A stretch of 64,000 bases of DNA, from NCBI GenBank assembly GCA_037576195.1, contig CM075104.1, positions 5,152,775-5,216,774 of the forward strand. Reading direction: 5' to 3'. The stretch comes from Phytoseiulus persimilis. Taxonomy: Eukaryota; Arthropoda; Arachnida; Mesostigmata; Phytoseiidae. Below, piece by piece: positions 8,241-16,447 of the stretch; the stretch's first letter is position 1; every line of letters starts with the position of its first letter. Below the pieces are notes generated by a model that searched no databases, had not been told where the DNA came from, and was given only the letters and a program-made list of their open reading frames with translations. The position numbers and the translations under genes are program-made.

Positions 8241-10232
8241 TCAATCGTCGGCTTCATCTTCTTGTGACTCTTGATCATCTTCAGCCATGAATATTCCCAC
8301 CAAGTCGGCTGCAGGCCGACGCAGGGTCGGTAAATACCTAGCGTGAGACAAGTAGTAAATCGCTGCGGCTACATGGGCACAGCATCCGACAGTTCGACTC
8401 CCATTAGGACATTCGCACCAATGAGCTCTGATCCCTTCGATTCTGTTCAGACCAGATTCGTACTGTACGAAAAGCCGGTACGTTTTCCGACTGACGTGAC
8501 GGGACCTGATGTCCACGCGAACGATGCTGGGCTCGGCCTTCACAAAGCGCATCGAAACGTTGTTCTCGACGTCCAGAGTTTCCGCCAGGTAGGAAGAGGC
8601 AAGTTTCATCTGATACGGCCCCGATGCGAGGGTGACCAGTTCGCGCTCCGTCAACCTTGGGAAATCGGTGAGGTCTGCTGCTGATATCCTCTCGAGTGTT
8701 GTCGGTCTTTGCAGCCATCTCATGTGTTCGACCCGCTCTCCGAGCTCATTCGGCACTTCCTGTCGCGCATCCATGCGGTCGAGGATCTCCATTTCTGAGT
8801 CACCGAGGCCCCAAGATAGCCCACCGAATCGGTTCTCCAAGTATCCGACGATCTTGCAGAGGGTAGGGACTCTGTAGAGCAGTTTGTTGTCCACAACATG
8901 ATGCAGCAGTTTGTAGCGCTGGGCAACGCGACCGTGGACAGCTTCTACGACCCAACGAACCTTGGTGATTCTTCGAGAGAGGTTCGCTTCTGCGCAAGGG
9001 ATCTGCTCCCTATTTCCCTTCATTGCCGGCATGTATACTTGGAAACCCTTGTCTCTCATGTACTGCACAGAGTCTCTGAATCCGCGGTCCACCACCAGAG
9101 CATCATTTGGTCTCAAGAGCGACAGGAGAGTCTGATCTTCCAAGACCTTCTTCACGATAGAAGCGTCGTTTTCCGTTCCGAAGAAAGGTCCAGCGAAATC
9201 TACGATGTATCCGTTGGTAGTACAGATAGTGAACGGCTTGCATAGGTGGCACTTTTTCTGACCGGAGTAGGACAGTCGCTGAAAAGCGTTATTTGTGCTC
9301 TTCTGATGTCGGATGTAGGTGCCGTCGAGCACGAGTGCAACTTGGTCCTCAGACAAGCGGAGAAGCCGTCTTGCTGTGCTCGTTGTCGCGGTCAGCAGGA
9401 TTTCGCGTGTCAATGATTGCGGCCCGAAAAATCCCAAGACGTCACGTTTGAAGGCCTCCGCTACGCTGGCGAACGCCGTGGATACAAGCTTGGGATTTTT
9501 CAACTCCAGGAGACTCGCAATAAAACGCTGAGAACTCCCAGATCGGAGTTTCATCAAAAACATGAAGAGGGCTTGGGCAGCATTGAGCGCTCTGGAACTC
9601 CGCAAGGTCGGTAGCGAATCGATGATTAGGGTAAACTGCTCGCGCGAAAATCCAACCAGGTTCCCCAGACAGACGTTGGAAACTTGGAGACTCCCAACTC
9701 TTGCGAATAGAGTCTGAGGGGGGTCACGAAGTAACTCTCTTAACTCGGTAACATCGAGCTCTGCGTGATCTTCTACGCTCGACAGGTCGTTTTTCGGGTC
9801 GATATTGATTATTCTATGAGCCTCGCAGGTGCGACATCCTTTTGGGATGAAGATGTTGTCCGTTTTGAATACCTTGTGACGGTCTACGAAGTTGATGATG
9901 CGAAGACCCTGGGTGGACTTACACACTAAGCACCGCCCGGTATGTGCTGACGTCCTCGGAACCTCGTAGACAAAGGTTTCGCGTTCTGGATCCACTGTGA
10001 AGTCTTCATCTTCTCGATCCGAATCTGTTGTGGATTCTGCCTCAGTGGAAGCTGCGGACTGCGAGTTTTGGCGAAAGTACCGGCAGGTCCCGCACAGCAT
10101 CTCGTTGACGGCGACCGCCTTCCCGAAGTGCAAGAGGCAACGATCGATATCAGCTTGAGTGCTCACTCTCTTCGGGCGACCTTTGACGCGACTCATCCAT
10201 CTCTTGCATACTGCACACTTCGTTTGAGGCAT
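8241..10232 (-). CDS. DDE transposase with C-terminal SWIM zinc finger
   Basis: This is a 663-residue intact transposase and would cut and join the ends of the surrounding element. The start is the ATG at 10232 (MPQTKCAVCKRW); the frame continues upstream only to a GTG. Domains in order: a Cys-rich N terminus (CAVC at 6-9, CGTC at 47-50); an acidic linker; a second Cys pair set (CLVC at 101-104, CRTC at 133-136); a helical region; then a DDE_4-type catalytic core. Catalytic candidates are Asp303 in LVLDGTYI, Asp382 in LVVDRGFRD and Glu430 in RWVVEAVHGR. That arrangement is typical of IS5/PIF-Harbinger/ISL2EU-like enzymes. A SWIM motif follows: Cys606-x-Cys608, then Cys618-x-His620, in WCECPNGSRTVGCCAH. 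The tail is acidic. No stops or frameshifts are seen. A SWIM finger is better known from Mutator-like transposases, so this combination is notable. A TATA-like box and an AATAAA flank the gene. Confidence 0.85.
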   Translation of the reverse strand: MPQTKCAVCKRWMSRVKGRPKRVSTQADIDRCLLHFGKAVAVNEMLCGTCRYFRQNSQSAASTEAESTTDSDREDEDFTVDPERETFVYEVPRTSAHTGRCLVCKSTQGLRIINFVDRHKVFKTDNIFIPKGCRTCEAHRIINIDPKNDLSSVEDHAELDVTELRELLRDPPQTLFARVGSLQVSNVCLGNLVGFSREQFTLIIDSLPTLRSSRALNAAQALFMFLMKLRSGSSQRFIASLLELKNPKLVSTAFASVAEAFKRDVLGFFGPQSLTREILLTATTSTARRLLRLSEDQVALVLDGTYIRHQKSTNNAFQRLSYSGQKKCHLCKPFTICTTNGYIVDFAGPFFGTENDASIVKKVLEDQTLLSLLRPNDALVVDRGFRDSVQYMRDKGFQVYMPAMKGNREQIPCAEANLSRRITKVRWVVEAVHGRVAQRYKLLHHVVDNKLLYRVPTLCKIVGYLENRFGGLSWGLGDSEMEILDRMDARQEVPNELGERVEHMRWLQRPTTLERISAADLTDFPRLTERELVTLASGPYQMKLASSYLAETLDVENNVSMRFVKAEPSIVRVDIRSRHVSRKTYRLFVQYESGLNRIEGIRAHWCECPNGSRTVGCCAHVAAAIYYLSHARYLPTLRRPAADLVGIFMAEDDQESQEDEADD

Positions 10233-10427
10233 GACGATAACCCTCTTACCAAGCAGGCGCACAGTAAAAAACACGCCGTGTAAACTCGCTGGGCCAAGTC
10301 TCGGCACACTTCTAAAGTCGGTTCGCAGGCACAGGGAGCAAGCGCTGCTTACTCACGAGCACTGAAGGGCAAAGTTACGACTCCAAACGTGCACGATGGA
10401 GCAGTGGAGTGTTCTGAGCATATAGAG

Positions 10428-10436
10428 TATATATAT
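10428..10436 (-). promoter_or_regulatory. TATA-like box upstream of the transposase
   Basis: A tatatatat run lies about 200 bp upstream of the transposase ATG within the element's unique centre. It is a plausible core promoter, but the distance and low complexity leave doubt. Confidence 0.35.
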
Positions 10437-10865
10437 GGAAAGCTACCGCGTCATCGGGGTGGGGTACCCCCAGCTCTCACTCTCTAAATCCTCTTCTGCA
10501 CTCGGGGTTCAATATCTATTGCATACATCTCCGAGTCCGGCTCTGTTTTTTCAGTCGGCACGTTCCCACGGAGTCGGTATGGGGTTCTTTGAGCTAAAGC
10601 TGTTGCTGAACATGAAGAATTCCGCATTCAGGCATCTCTGTCGCATCTGGAATCCGTTTCACTGGACCGCCGTCGGCTAAACATGTGCTGCTTACGAAGA
10701 CGCGCCGGAGAACGACTCCAAGACGGCATTTCATGATTCGAAGCTCTCATGAGACACATGTGGTTTTCTGTGCGAGTCTGTAGGCGCGGTGAGGCATGGG
10801 GAGCTTTTGATGTGCTAGCATTCTCGCTCACTCATGAAACGAAAGCTCGAGAAGCAACTGGGCTT

Positions 10866-11873
10866 TGGTCGACCTGACCATACTTTTGGGGGTCTATGGA
10901 GGTGATTCCTGGGTCGACTTGACCATACTTTTGAGGGTCTATGGAGGTGATTCTCAGGTCAGCCTGACCATACTTTTGAGGGTCTATGGAGGTGATTCCC
11001 GGGTCGACCTGACCATACTTTTGGGGGTCTATGGAGGTGATTCCCGGGTTGACCTGACCATACTTTTGGGGGTCTATGGAGATGATTCCCGGGTCGACCT
11101 GACCATAGTTTTGAGGGTCTATGGAGGTGATTCCTGGGTCGACTTGACCATACTTTTGAGGGTCTATGGAGGTGATTCCTAGGTCGACCTGACCTTACTT
11201 TTGAGGTTCTATGGAGGTGATTCCTAGGTCGACCTGACCACACTTTTAGGGGTCTATGGAGGTGATTCTGAGCTCGACCTGACCATAACGCCTATAGCTC
11301 ATGGTAAGTATTTTCTACGCAAGAAACAGTGTATTTTCTTCTCGTCTCCGAGGCGTGCCAAGGTCCCTCACTTCGAAACAACGTAGAACAGCGAGCTCCA
11401 GGCAGCTTCGGTGACGCTTCGAGGCGACATAGCAAAACCCTGATCTGATCGACATACTACTTTTATCAAATCAATAGGGAAGGAACACTCCGATCTCGCT
11501 GATATTTCCCCAGCATGTAGGGGGGTCCTAGGACTATATTTTTAGGTACTTACCAGAGTGGCCACTCGCCAGGAAGTGACACTTTGATTAACAAAATCAT
11601 GGAAGCAATCGACCTATCTTAGATCCTATAACGCCAGAAGATGGCCCTTGGCGAGAGCATTCCAAAAAGTTGTCGATCGGCGCGGTAGCCCCAGTAGTTC
11701 TCGAGATATAACGATTTTAAGTTTTTTTTTCAAGACTTAACTTCATTGTTTAAAGCGAACGGAGGATCGCCGGAGGCTGAAACTTGCTGTGGTAGCTCCA
11801 CTCTACGCAGGGATGCTTCAGTGCAATTTTCAGCGAAATCCGTCACCATGGACAGAAACCGCCCAGACCCTTT
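10866..11873 (-). repeat. Right inverted arm of the foldback-like element
   Basis: It is the mirror of 7091-8090. Differences noticed by eye are few single bases, for example near 11433, 11492 and 11778. It starts inward with a partial extra unit at about 10866-10880. Confidence 0.85.
10881..11287. repeat. 45-bp minisatellite, nine units (right arm)
   Basis: This is the reverse complement of the left-arm array. The order of unit variants is the same counted from the outer end. The frame is open on the plus strand for the same reason as in the left arm and is not a gene. Confidence 0.9.
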
Positions 11874-11876
11874 GTT

Positions 11877-12430
11877 GATTATCTGTGACCGTCGACAGGA
11901 TTTTCCTTGAGGGAGCCCAAGCTGTGGATGCACTCAATAAACCACCTCAGCGATCCTGCCGTTGGAGTGGCTTCCGGGGAAACATCGACACGCTAGGGCG
12001 GCGGGCACCCTGTTGTAGTCGGCGTCCAGCCAGTGGACGGTCATGCCGCGAAAATTTCGAGTACCAACAGACCAGACATCCGCTGTCGTGGCCACCCACT
12101 TCGGCCGTTGCAGCCCTGCACGTAGCTCGTTCACTTACTGGTTGAACGTTGAGCTGATTCGGCGTCCGAGGGTTCGACGACTCGGCAGCTTTTCAATCCC
12201 TGACGCTCGGGATTGAAAAATTTGAATATCGCTCTGAATGACTCCTGGTCTACGGTTTGCATCGAAACCATGGATTTTACGACGATGTTCACAACCGTGT
12301 TCTCAAATACCACTTGCTGTGGGAGACTGGGAGAATGTGAAATCGTCCATTCCCATGATGTACTCTCAAGCGAATTGCATTCGGGTGACGTCCATGGATC
12401 GAGAAAGCGGAGATTCGACAGATAGCTTAT
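11877..12430 (-). pseudogene. hAT-type transposase fossil, N-terminal/middle piece
   Basis: Reading on the minus strand: VVNIVVKSMVSMQTVDQESFRAIF matches the hAT 'FIxxGMxPLxTVExxxF' block. Then RPKWVATTADVWSVGTRNF and FRGMTVHWLDADYNR match 'ATTDxWTSxxxxxFxGxTxHWID'. AALACRCFPGSHSNGRIAEV, LGLPQGKILST and VTDN at 11878-11889 follow, and are the 'KILxTVTDNGxN' block. The frame is broken by stops and a frame change after IAEVVY. The reading stops at the foldback-like arm, four bases beyond VTDN. The corresponding C-terminal piece is at 6395-7090. Confidence 0.65.
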
Positions 12431-12539
12431 CGGCTGCATGTGTAGTGTCCCATTGGTATCGATTGAGTTCTATGATGTATGATCTCAGAGTCGCTTGTCA
12501 GTTCTATGGGAGTTGCGATCGTGAATGCGAACCAATTTG

Positions 12540-13055
12540 CTCCGAATTCTCAAAACTGCGAGTCTGCCATCATCTTCAGAAGAGCGTGGACAATGAAGTG
12601 GGTATCCATCGTTTCCTTCCATTGTTTCGGCATTAAGATTTCGTGAGAAACTTCCGTGGTTGTTTCCATCCTCCATGCACGGAGCATCATTGTTCTCTGC
12701 ACAGCAAGGACCATGAATCATGTTATTGGTGACTGCTTCGAACAAACCCGGATCGATGTCTACATCTGGGATTTCAGCCGGGACTATTCCGTCGCTTTTG
12801 TCAGGTGTGATTTTGTTCATAAACCCGACCCAAAAATTTATGCGCATGCGGCAAATCTCGTCTCTGCAACTCGATGAAATACATCGAACGACGCGTTTCT
12901 CCGAGAACAAGATCTTTGACGATGTATTCCATCAGAGATTTCGATATCCACACGAACACTTGAGCAACGATGTCAGGGCAATCAGAAAAATATTGTCCAA
13001 GCAACACCAGCCGGTTAATCTCGGTTCAAGTCGGGTGCGATGGACCCCGAGGTGC
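12540..13055 (-). pseudogene. Helitron Rep fragment
   Basis: The minus strand shows the Helitron replication-initiator signature: INRLVLLGQYFSDCPDIVAQ (Helitron 'LxxGQxxxDRPDLVARVF'), then YFIELQRRDLPHAH (Helitron 'EFQKRGLPHAH', containing the HUH metal-binding pair), then IVPAEIPD, NNMIHGPC and AETMEGNDGYP. These are in the family order but in two frames, with a TGA at the position of the conserved Trp upstream of INRLVL. No Y2 tyrosine or helicase region is visible, so it is a truncated, dead fragment. It lies just upstream of the hAT fossil in the same orientation. Confidence 0.75.
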
Positions 13056-14604
13056 TGCCTCTGCGCAGCAGCCTACCGCACCATTGTCCAGAGTCGCTCA
13101 CGGTCACATGTGCAAACCCGCAATCAAACCAGTCATATTCTTTCCTTAGTCACACCGGAAATCCGCTCATTGGTGCAGAACCTCCCATCACAGAGCAAAT
13201 GACCTCGACTTGATCCCTCAAGACAGCTTGTACCTCAGCTATCGCCTCTGCCTCTCGACGAAGACGGGTCCTCGCCTCGTTGATGCTTAGCCAGAGTATA
13301 ACTTCCTCCCGAACTCTGACTTCCACGTCGAGTACCTGAATTCAACTTCTATTCCGCGTCTAACCAAACATTCCGATGAACCTCTGCACTCCTGGTCTCT
13401 AGAATTCCGCATTCTGAATGATTCTGACCACTCAAAGCCAGAAAGAGTACCCTCTTTCCATTGAGTTTGCCTCGCGTGGTTTCCCGAACCCACACACAAC
13501 AAATATACCCCAATAGTTGTAGATAAGCTACCGAGGGCCTCTCCCCATGCCAGGTATCGTTAGGGGGTTCGCTGACGTGGTGTGGAATCGTATGATCACG
13601 AGCCAGGATTTCCGCAGGAACCGCTTGCATCTCCGTAGCGATGCTGCTCTTTTTACGCATCGGGTTCACCAATGATCCTCAAACCCTTATAACCGCTCGA
13701 CACTAATGCCACAAACGCACGTAACAAGTAGGGGACAATATACTTGCGGCACCTCCTGTTCGAGCAAGATATCATGTATCACATGGTGGTTTCGAAGAGT
13801 TGTGCATGGCGTGTTTAGCTGCTCGTCAGGATATAGGAGGGATTCGAAGCTTTTCCACGGGCTGTAGAAGGACCTTCCGTCTGGGGAATGAATGTTTCAT
13901 CTCACTGTATTGCATCGTGCTAGCCGATGTCACTTTTCTGCGTTCTAGCAGACCGCCACAGTTCGACAAGAACCCACTGAACGCCCCGTTCCCCGGTATC
14001 TCTACAAGTCGGGAACATGCCGAGGCATCACTTGCACATCCGAAGAGGGGCACCTGTTTTATTCAGTCGCTGCAAGTTGCTCCTGATTCCAGAGCTCTTC
14101 AATGCGCGCGGATCGAATGTTCCTGAAGCCAAGGGAGTACACTCAGCAGGCCAATCGTCATGCCCAAAACGCGACGCGCCAAGACCTCAGTAAAATTGTT
14201 TGGACCCCCCCCCTTTACCCCTCTCCCTTCGTCTTGGTTGGCCTGAGGGGCCGCGACTTCCTCCGGCTTCGCTTCGTTCGCAAAGCCACGAGGCCCCAAA
14301 CGGCCGCAGCGCACATGGTCATTTGATCATGCCCTCGGCAGCTGAGGACAGCAATCCTCTATTCTCCGCTGAGCACGCCCCACATCGTACCAGTTCATCG
14401 AATTCGCGTTTGAAGTGGAAAAAATCATTCTATGCTCTTCTCTGAAGCTTCCGCGGAACGGAAGCACGAGAGTAGGAGTAGGGTATCCTTTGGAAGGAAC
14501 GGGGAGCAGTACAAGTGAATATTATAATTTCTCATTCATATGCCCCATACAAGAGGTGTTCGTATTCAGTGTGTCGGAGATCCTCGAGTAGAAACGATAG
14601 AATT
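13056..14604. other. Intergenic, nothing recognised
   Basis: No ORF here shows a domain. The first few hundred bases may be decayed N-terminal Helitron sequence, but I could not align motifs. A run of C residues occurs near 14207. Confidence 0.35.
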
Positions 14605-15020
14605 TCTATGAAATCAACATCGATGATATCAACCTCTATTATATCAGTTATCGTTTGTATCGAACTCCATTGTATCAGTTTTCGATTGTATCAACCTTCA
14701 TTATAACAGTTTTCAATTGTACCAACCTCTATTATATCAGTTTCGATCGCATCAATCCCAAATATATCAGTATTCGATTATATCGACTTGGAATGTATCA
14801 GTTTTCAATTTCATCAACTTCAATCATATCAGTTCCCGATTCTATCAACCCCGAGGATGTCAGTTTTCGATTGTATCAACCTCAATTATCTCATTCTTCG
14901 ATTGTATCAACCTCAATCGTATCAGTTTCGGATTATATCAACCTCAACAATATCAGTTTCCGATTGTATCAACCTGCATTCTATCTACTCTCGACTCGAT
15001 CAATGTTAGAGGCTAACAAC
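14605..15020 (+). repeat. 31-bp minisatellite, about 13 units
   Basis: The unit resembles 'tatcagttttcgattg' followed by 'tatcaacctcaat'. The 'tcaacc' anchor recurs at 14629, 14660, 14691, 14722, 14752, 14783, 14814, 14845, 14876, 14907, 14938, 14969 and 15000, which is a 31-bp period with one 30-bp step. Units are diverged at several positions. The plus strand lacks stops in all three frames over most of the array because the unit has no stop in any phase. There are no unique spacers, so it is not CRISPR-like. Confidence 0.9.
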
Positions 15021-15302
15021 CTCGATTGTTTTTAGCTGAAGTTCAACCCCAATGATATCGGGCTCGCTAAAATTCGTTTTTTTTTTACTTCTGAAAGTCA
15101 GCTTCGATAATGCTCTGTTTTGGGATGATCTCGAGGAGCCGGCTCCACTTAGGATGCACGAAACGGCACTCATTGAGGTAGGTTGAGGAGCGCAGACATT
15201 AACATATACACATAAGGTGACAGGATACAGCGGCGACTCATCAAAAACGGCGAGGGTTCAGAATATGGAGGGATTCCAAGAAAGCATTGGGTTTTGATAT
15301 CT
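15021..15302. other. Intergenic
   Basis: Short stretch with a T run at about 15079. Nothing else recognised. Confidence 0.4.
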
Positions 15303-16447
15303 TCACGCTTTCGGAGCTGTCTTCTTTTTGTCCATAGACCTTGAGTGAGCCCTCACGCAATGTCCTTCGAAGAGTCCGCTGAGGGCTAGGATGCGGAGCA
15401 ATGAACGTTTATTGAAGTTTTGAGCTCTTCCACCAATAGCTGGTCCGATTCTCGACGAAGTGATCGCTTCAGAGGGTTGAAATTCGTGAGCAGAGTAGCA
15501 CGGGGCCTGGCCTATAGAGTCGGGCAAATGCTGTGATTCATTTATGAATTTCGGAGTCTTCGGCGTGTCAACGGTGCGTTCTCTTCCTTCGCAGGGACGG
15601 TCTCCCTCATGGGGACTTGTCGGAACTTTCGAAGACTGAATCATCTGCCGAAAAATGTCGCTCGCTGTCAGGAGATCAGTCGGGATGCTTGTGCCTCGCA
15701 AGAGTGCGGCAATGTCCGGCTGCAAGGCTTGCGGAGGGGGTTCCACTGCGGGATCTGTCAGACACCGATACATGAGTCTGGAGGTACGGATGACATTCAC
15801 ATTTGTGTCCTCTCTTTTGTTTCAAACGGAAAGCGCGGAACTTTCTTTGGCGAGTTCTCGCGCTCCTCCGTGAGGAAACCGATCGGAACCGAATTAGAGG
15901 CGGACCACCTGCGCCGATCCCTCATGATCCTGTGTTCGGTGGGACTCACGTCATACCACGAGTAGTTATTCACCAGGACAACTTCCGTAGACTTGCTATA
16001 CCCTCCGGATTCGTCAGCGTCGGTTTCGGATTCTGACGAGAGGTTTTGCAGAATCGCCCGATCAGGCAACAAACAGTCGATCAGGATCTTGTCGAGGCAG
16101 GTGATGGTGGAAGTGGCGACTGAGTGTTCGAAAAACTGCGGCGCCATATTGCCGCCGTTGGAGTTTTCGACACCCCGTCGAGATGATTTCATTTTAGGCG
16201 CGAGCTGAGCCCTGGTAGGATGGTAGATTCTTCGTCTGTCGACGGAGTTTGCTTCTGGAGTGGTAATCCGTGCGTCAGATGGAGGCGATATCGTGAAGGA
16301 GTTGAAGGAGCCGAAAGAATGGTTTTCCTCGATACCAGGCGGGGGATGTGCTCCATTCTTCCTTTTCATTGAGATCGAGTGGCAGACGTGGCTCGCCTGA
16401 GATGATTTGGTATCAGTCGAAGTGTTGGCGATTCCGCTATCCATCAT
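15303..16447 (-). CDS. Unknown Ser/Thr-rich protein in two overlapping frames
   Basis: I do not recognise it. The first frame starts at tandem ATGs (16447, 16444; MMDSGIANTSTDTK) and runs 216 residues to a stop at 15797. It is Ser/Pro-rich, with an acidic patch SSESETDADE and a basic RDRRRW. A second frame continues from about 15800 to 15303 (165 residues) with a coherent hydrophobic segment (LQPDIAALLRGTSIP, LTASDIFRQMIQ) and a basic C-terminal SMDKKKTAPKA. The two frames overlap by a few bases, so no intron fits between them. Either the gene has a frameshift near 15800 or only one frame is real. No poly(A) signal is obvious. It could also be part of an unrecognised mobile element. Confidence 0.35.

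Larger units (their letters stand above)
7091..11873 (-). mobile_element. Foldback-like DNA transposon with DDE/SWIM transposase, looks whole
   Basis: The element is 4.78 kb. Two inverted arms, 7091-8090 and about 10866-11873, are each about 1 kb and differ by only a handful of bases in the stretches I compared by eye. Each arm ends inward with nine 45-bp tandem units. The unique centre holds one uninterrupted transposase gene on the minus strand with its own TATA-like and poly(A) signals. The outermost matching bases read aaagggtctgggcgg. I do not see a target-site duplication: the flanks are 'ctacg' on the left and 'gttga' on the right. Long arms built from tandem repeats are the hallmark of foldback elements. 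The transposase is of the IS5/PIF-Harbinger DDE type rather than Mutator or P type, which are the usual foldback partners. Arm identity suggests recent activity or arm-to-arm conversion. Confidence 0.75.

Noticed and set aside
7783-11182. 100-residue ORFs with YGGDSRVDLTI repeats in both arms
   Set aside because: They are the translation of a 45-bp tandem array whose period is divisible by three. There is no start context or function.
11750-11873. SMVTDFAENCTEA reading on the minus strand, resembling the hAT VTDN block
   Set aside because: It lies inside the inverted arm and recurs in mirror image in the left arm. The genuine hAT block (KILST then VTDN) is just outside the arm at 11878-11907 in another frame, so the resemblance is chance.
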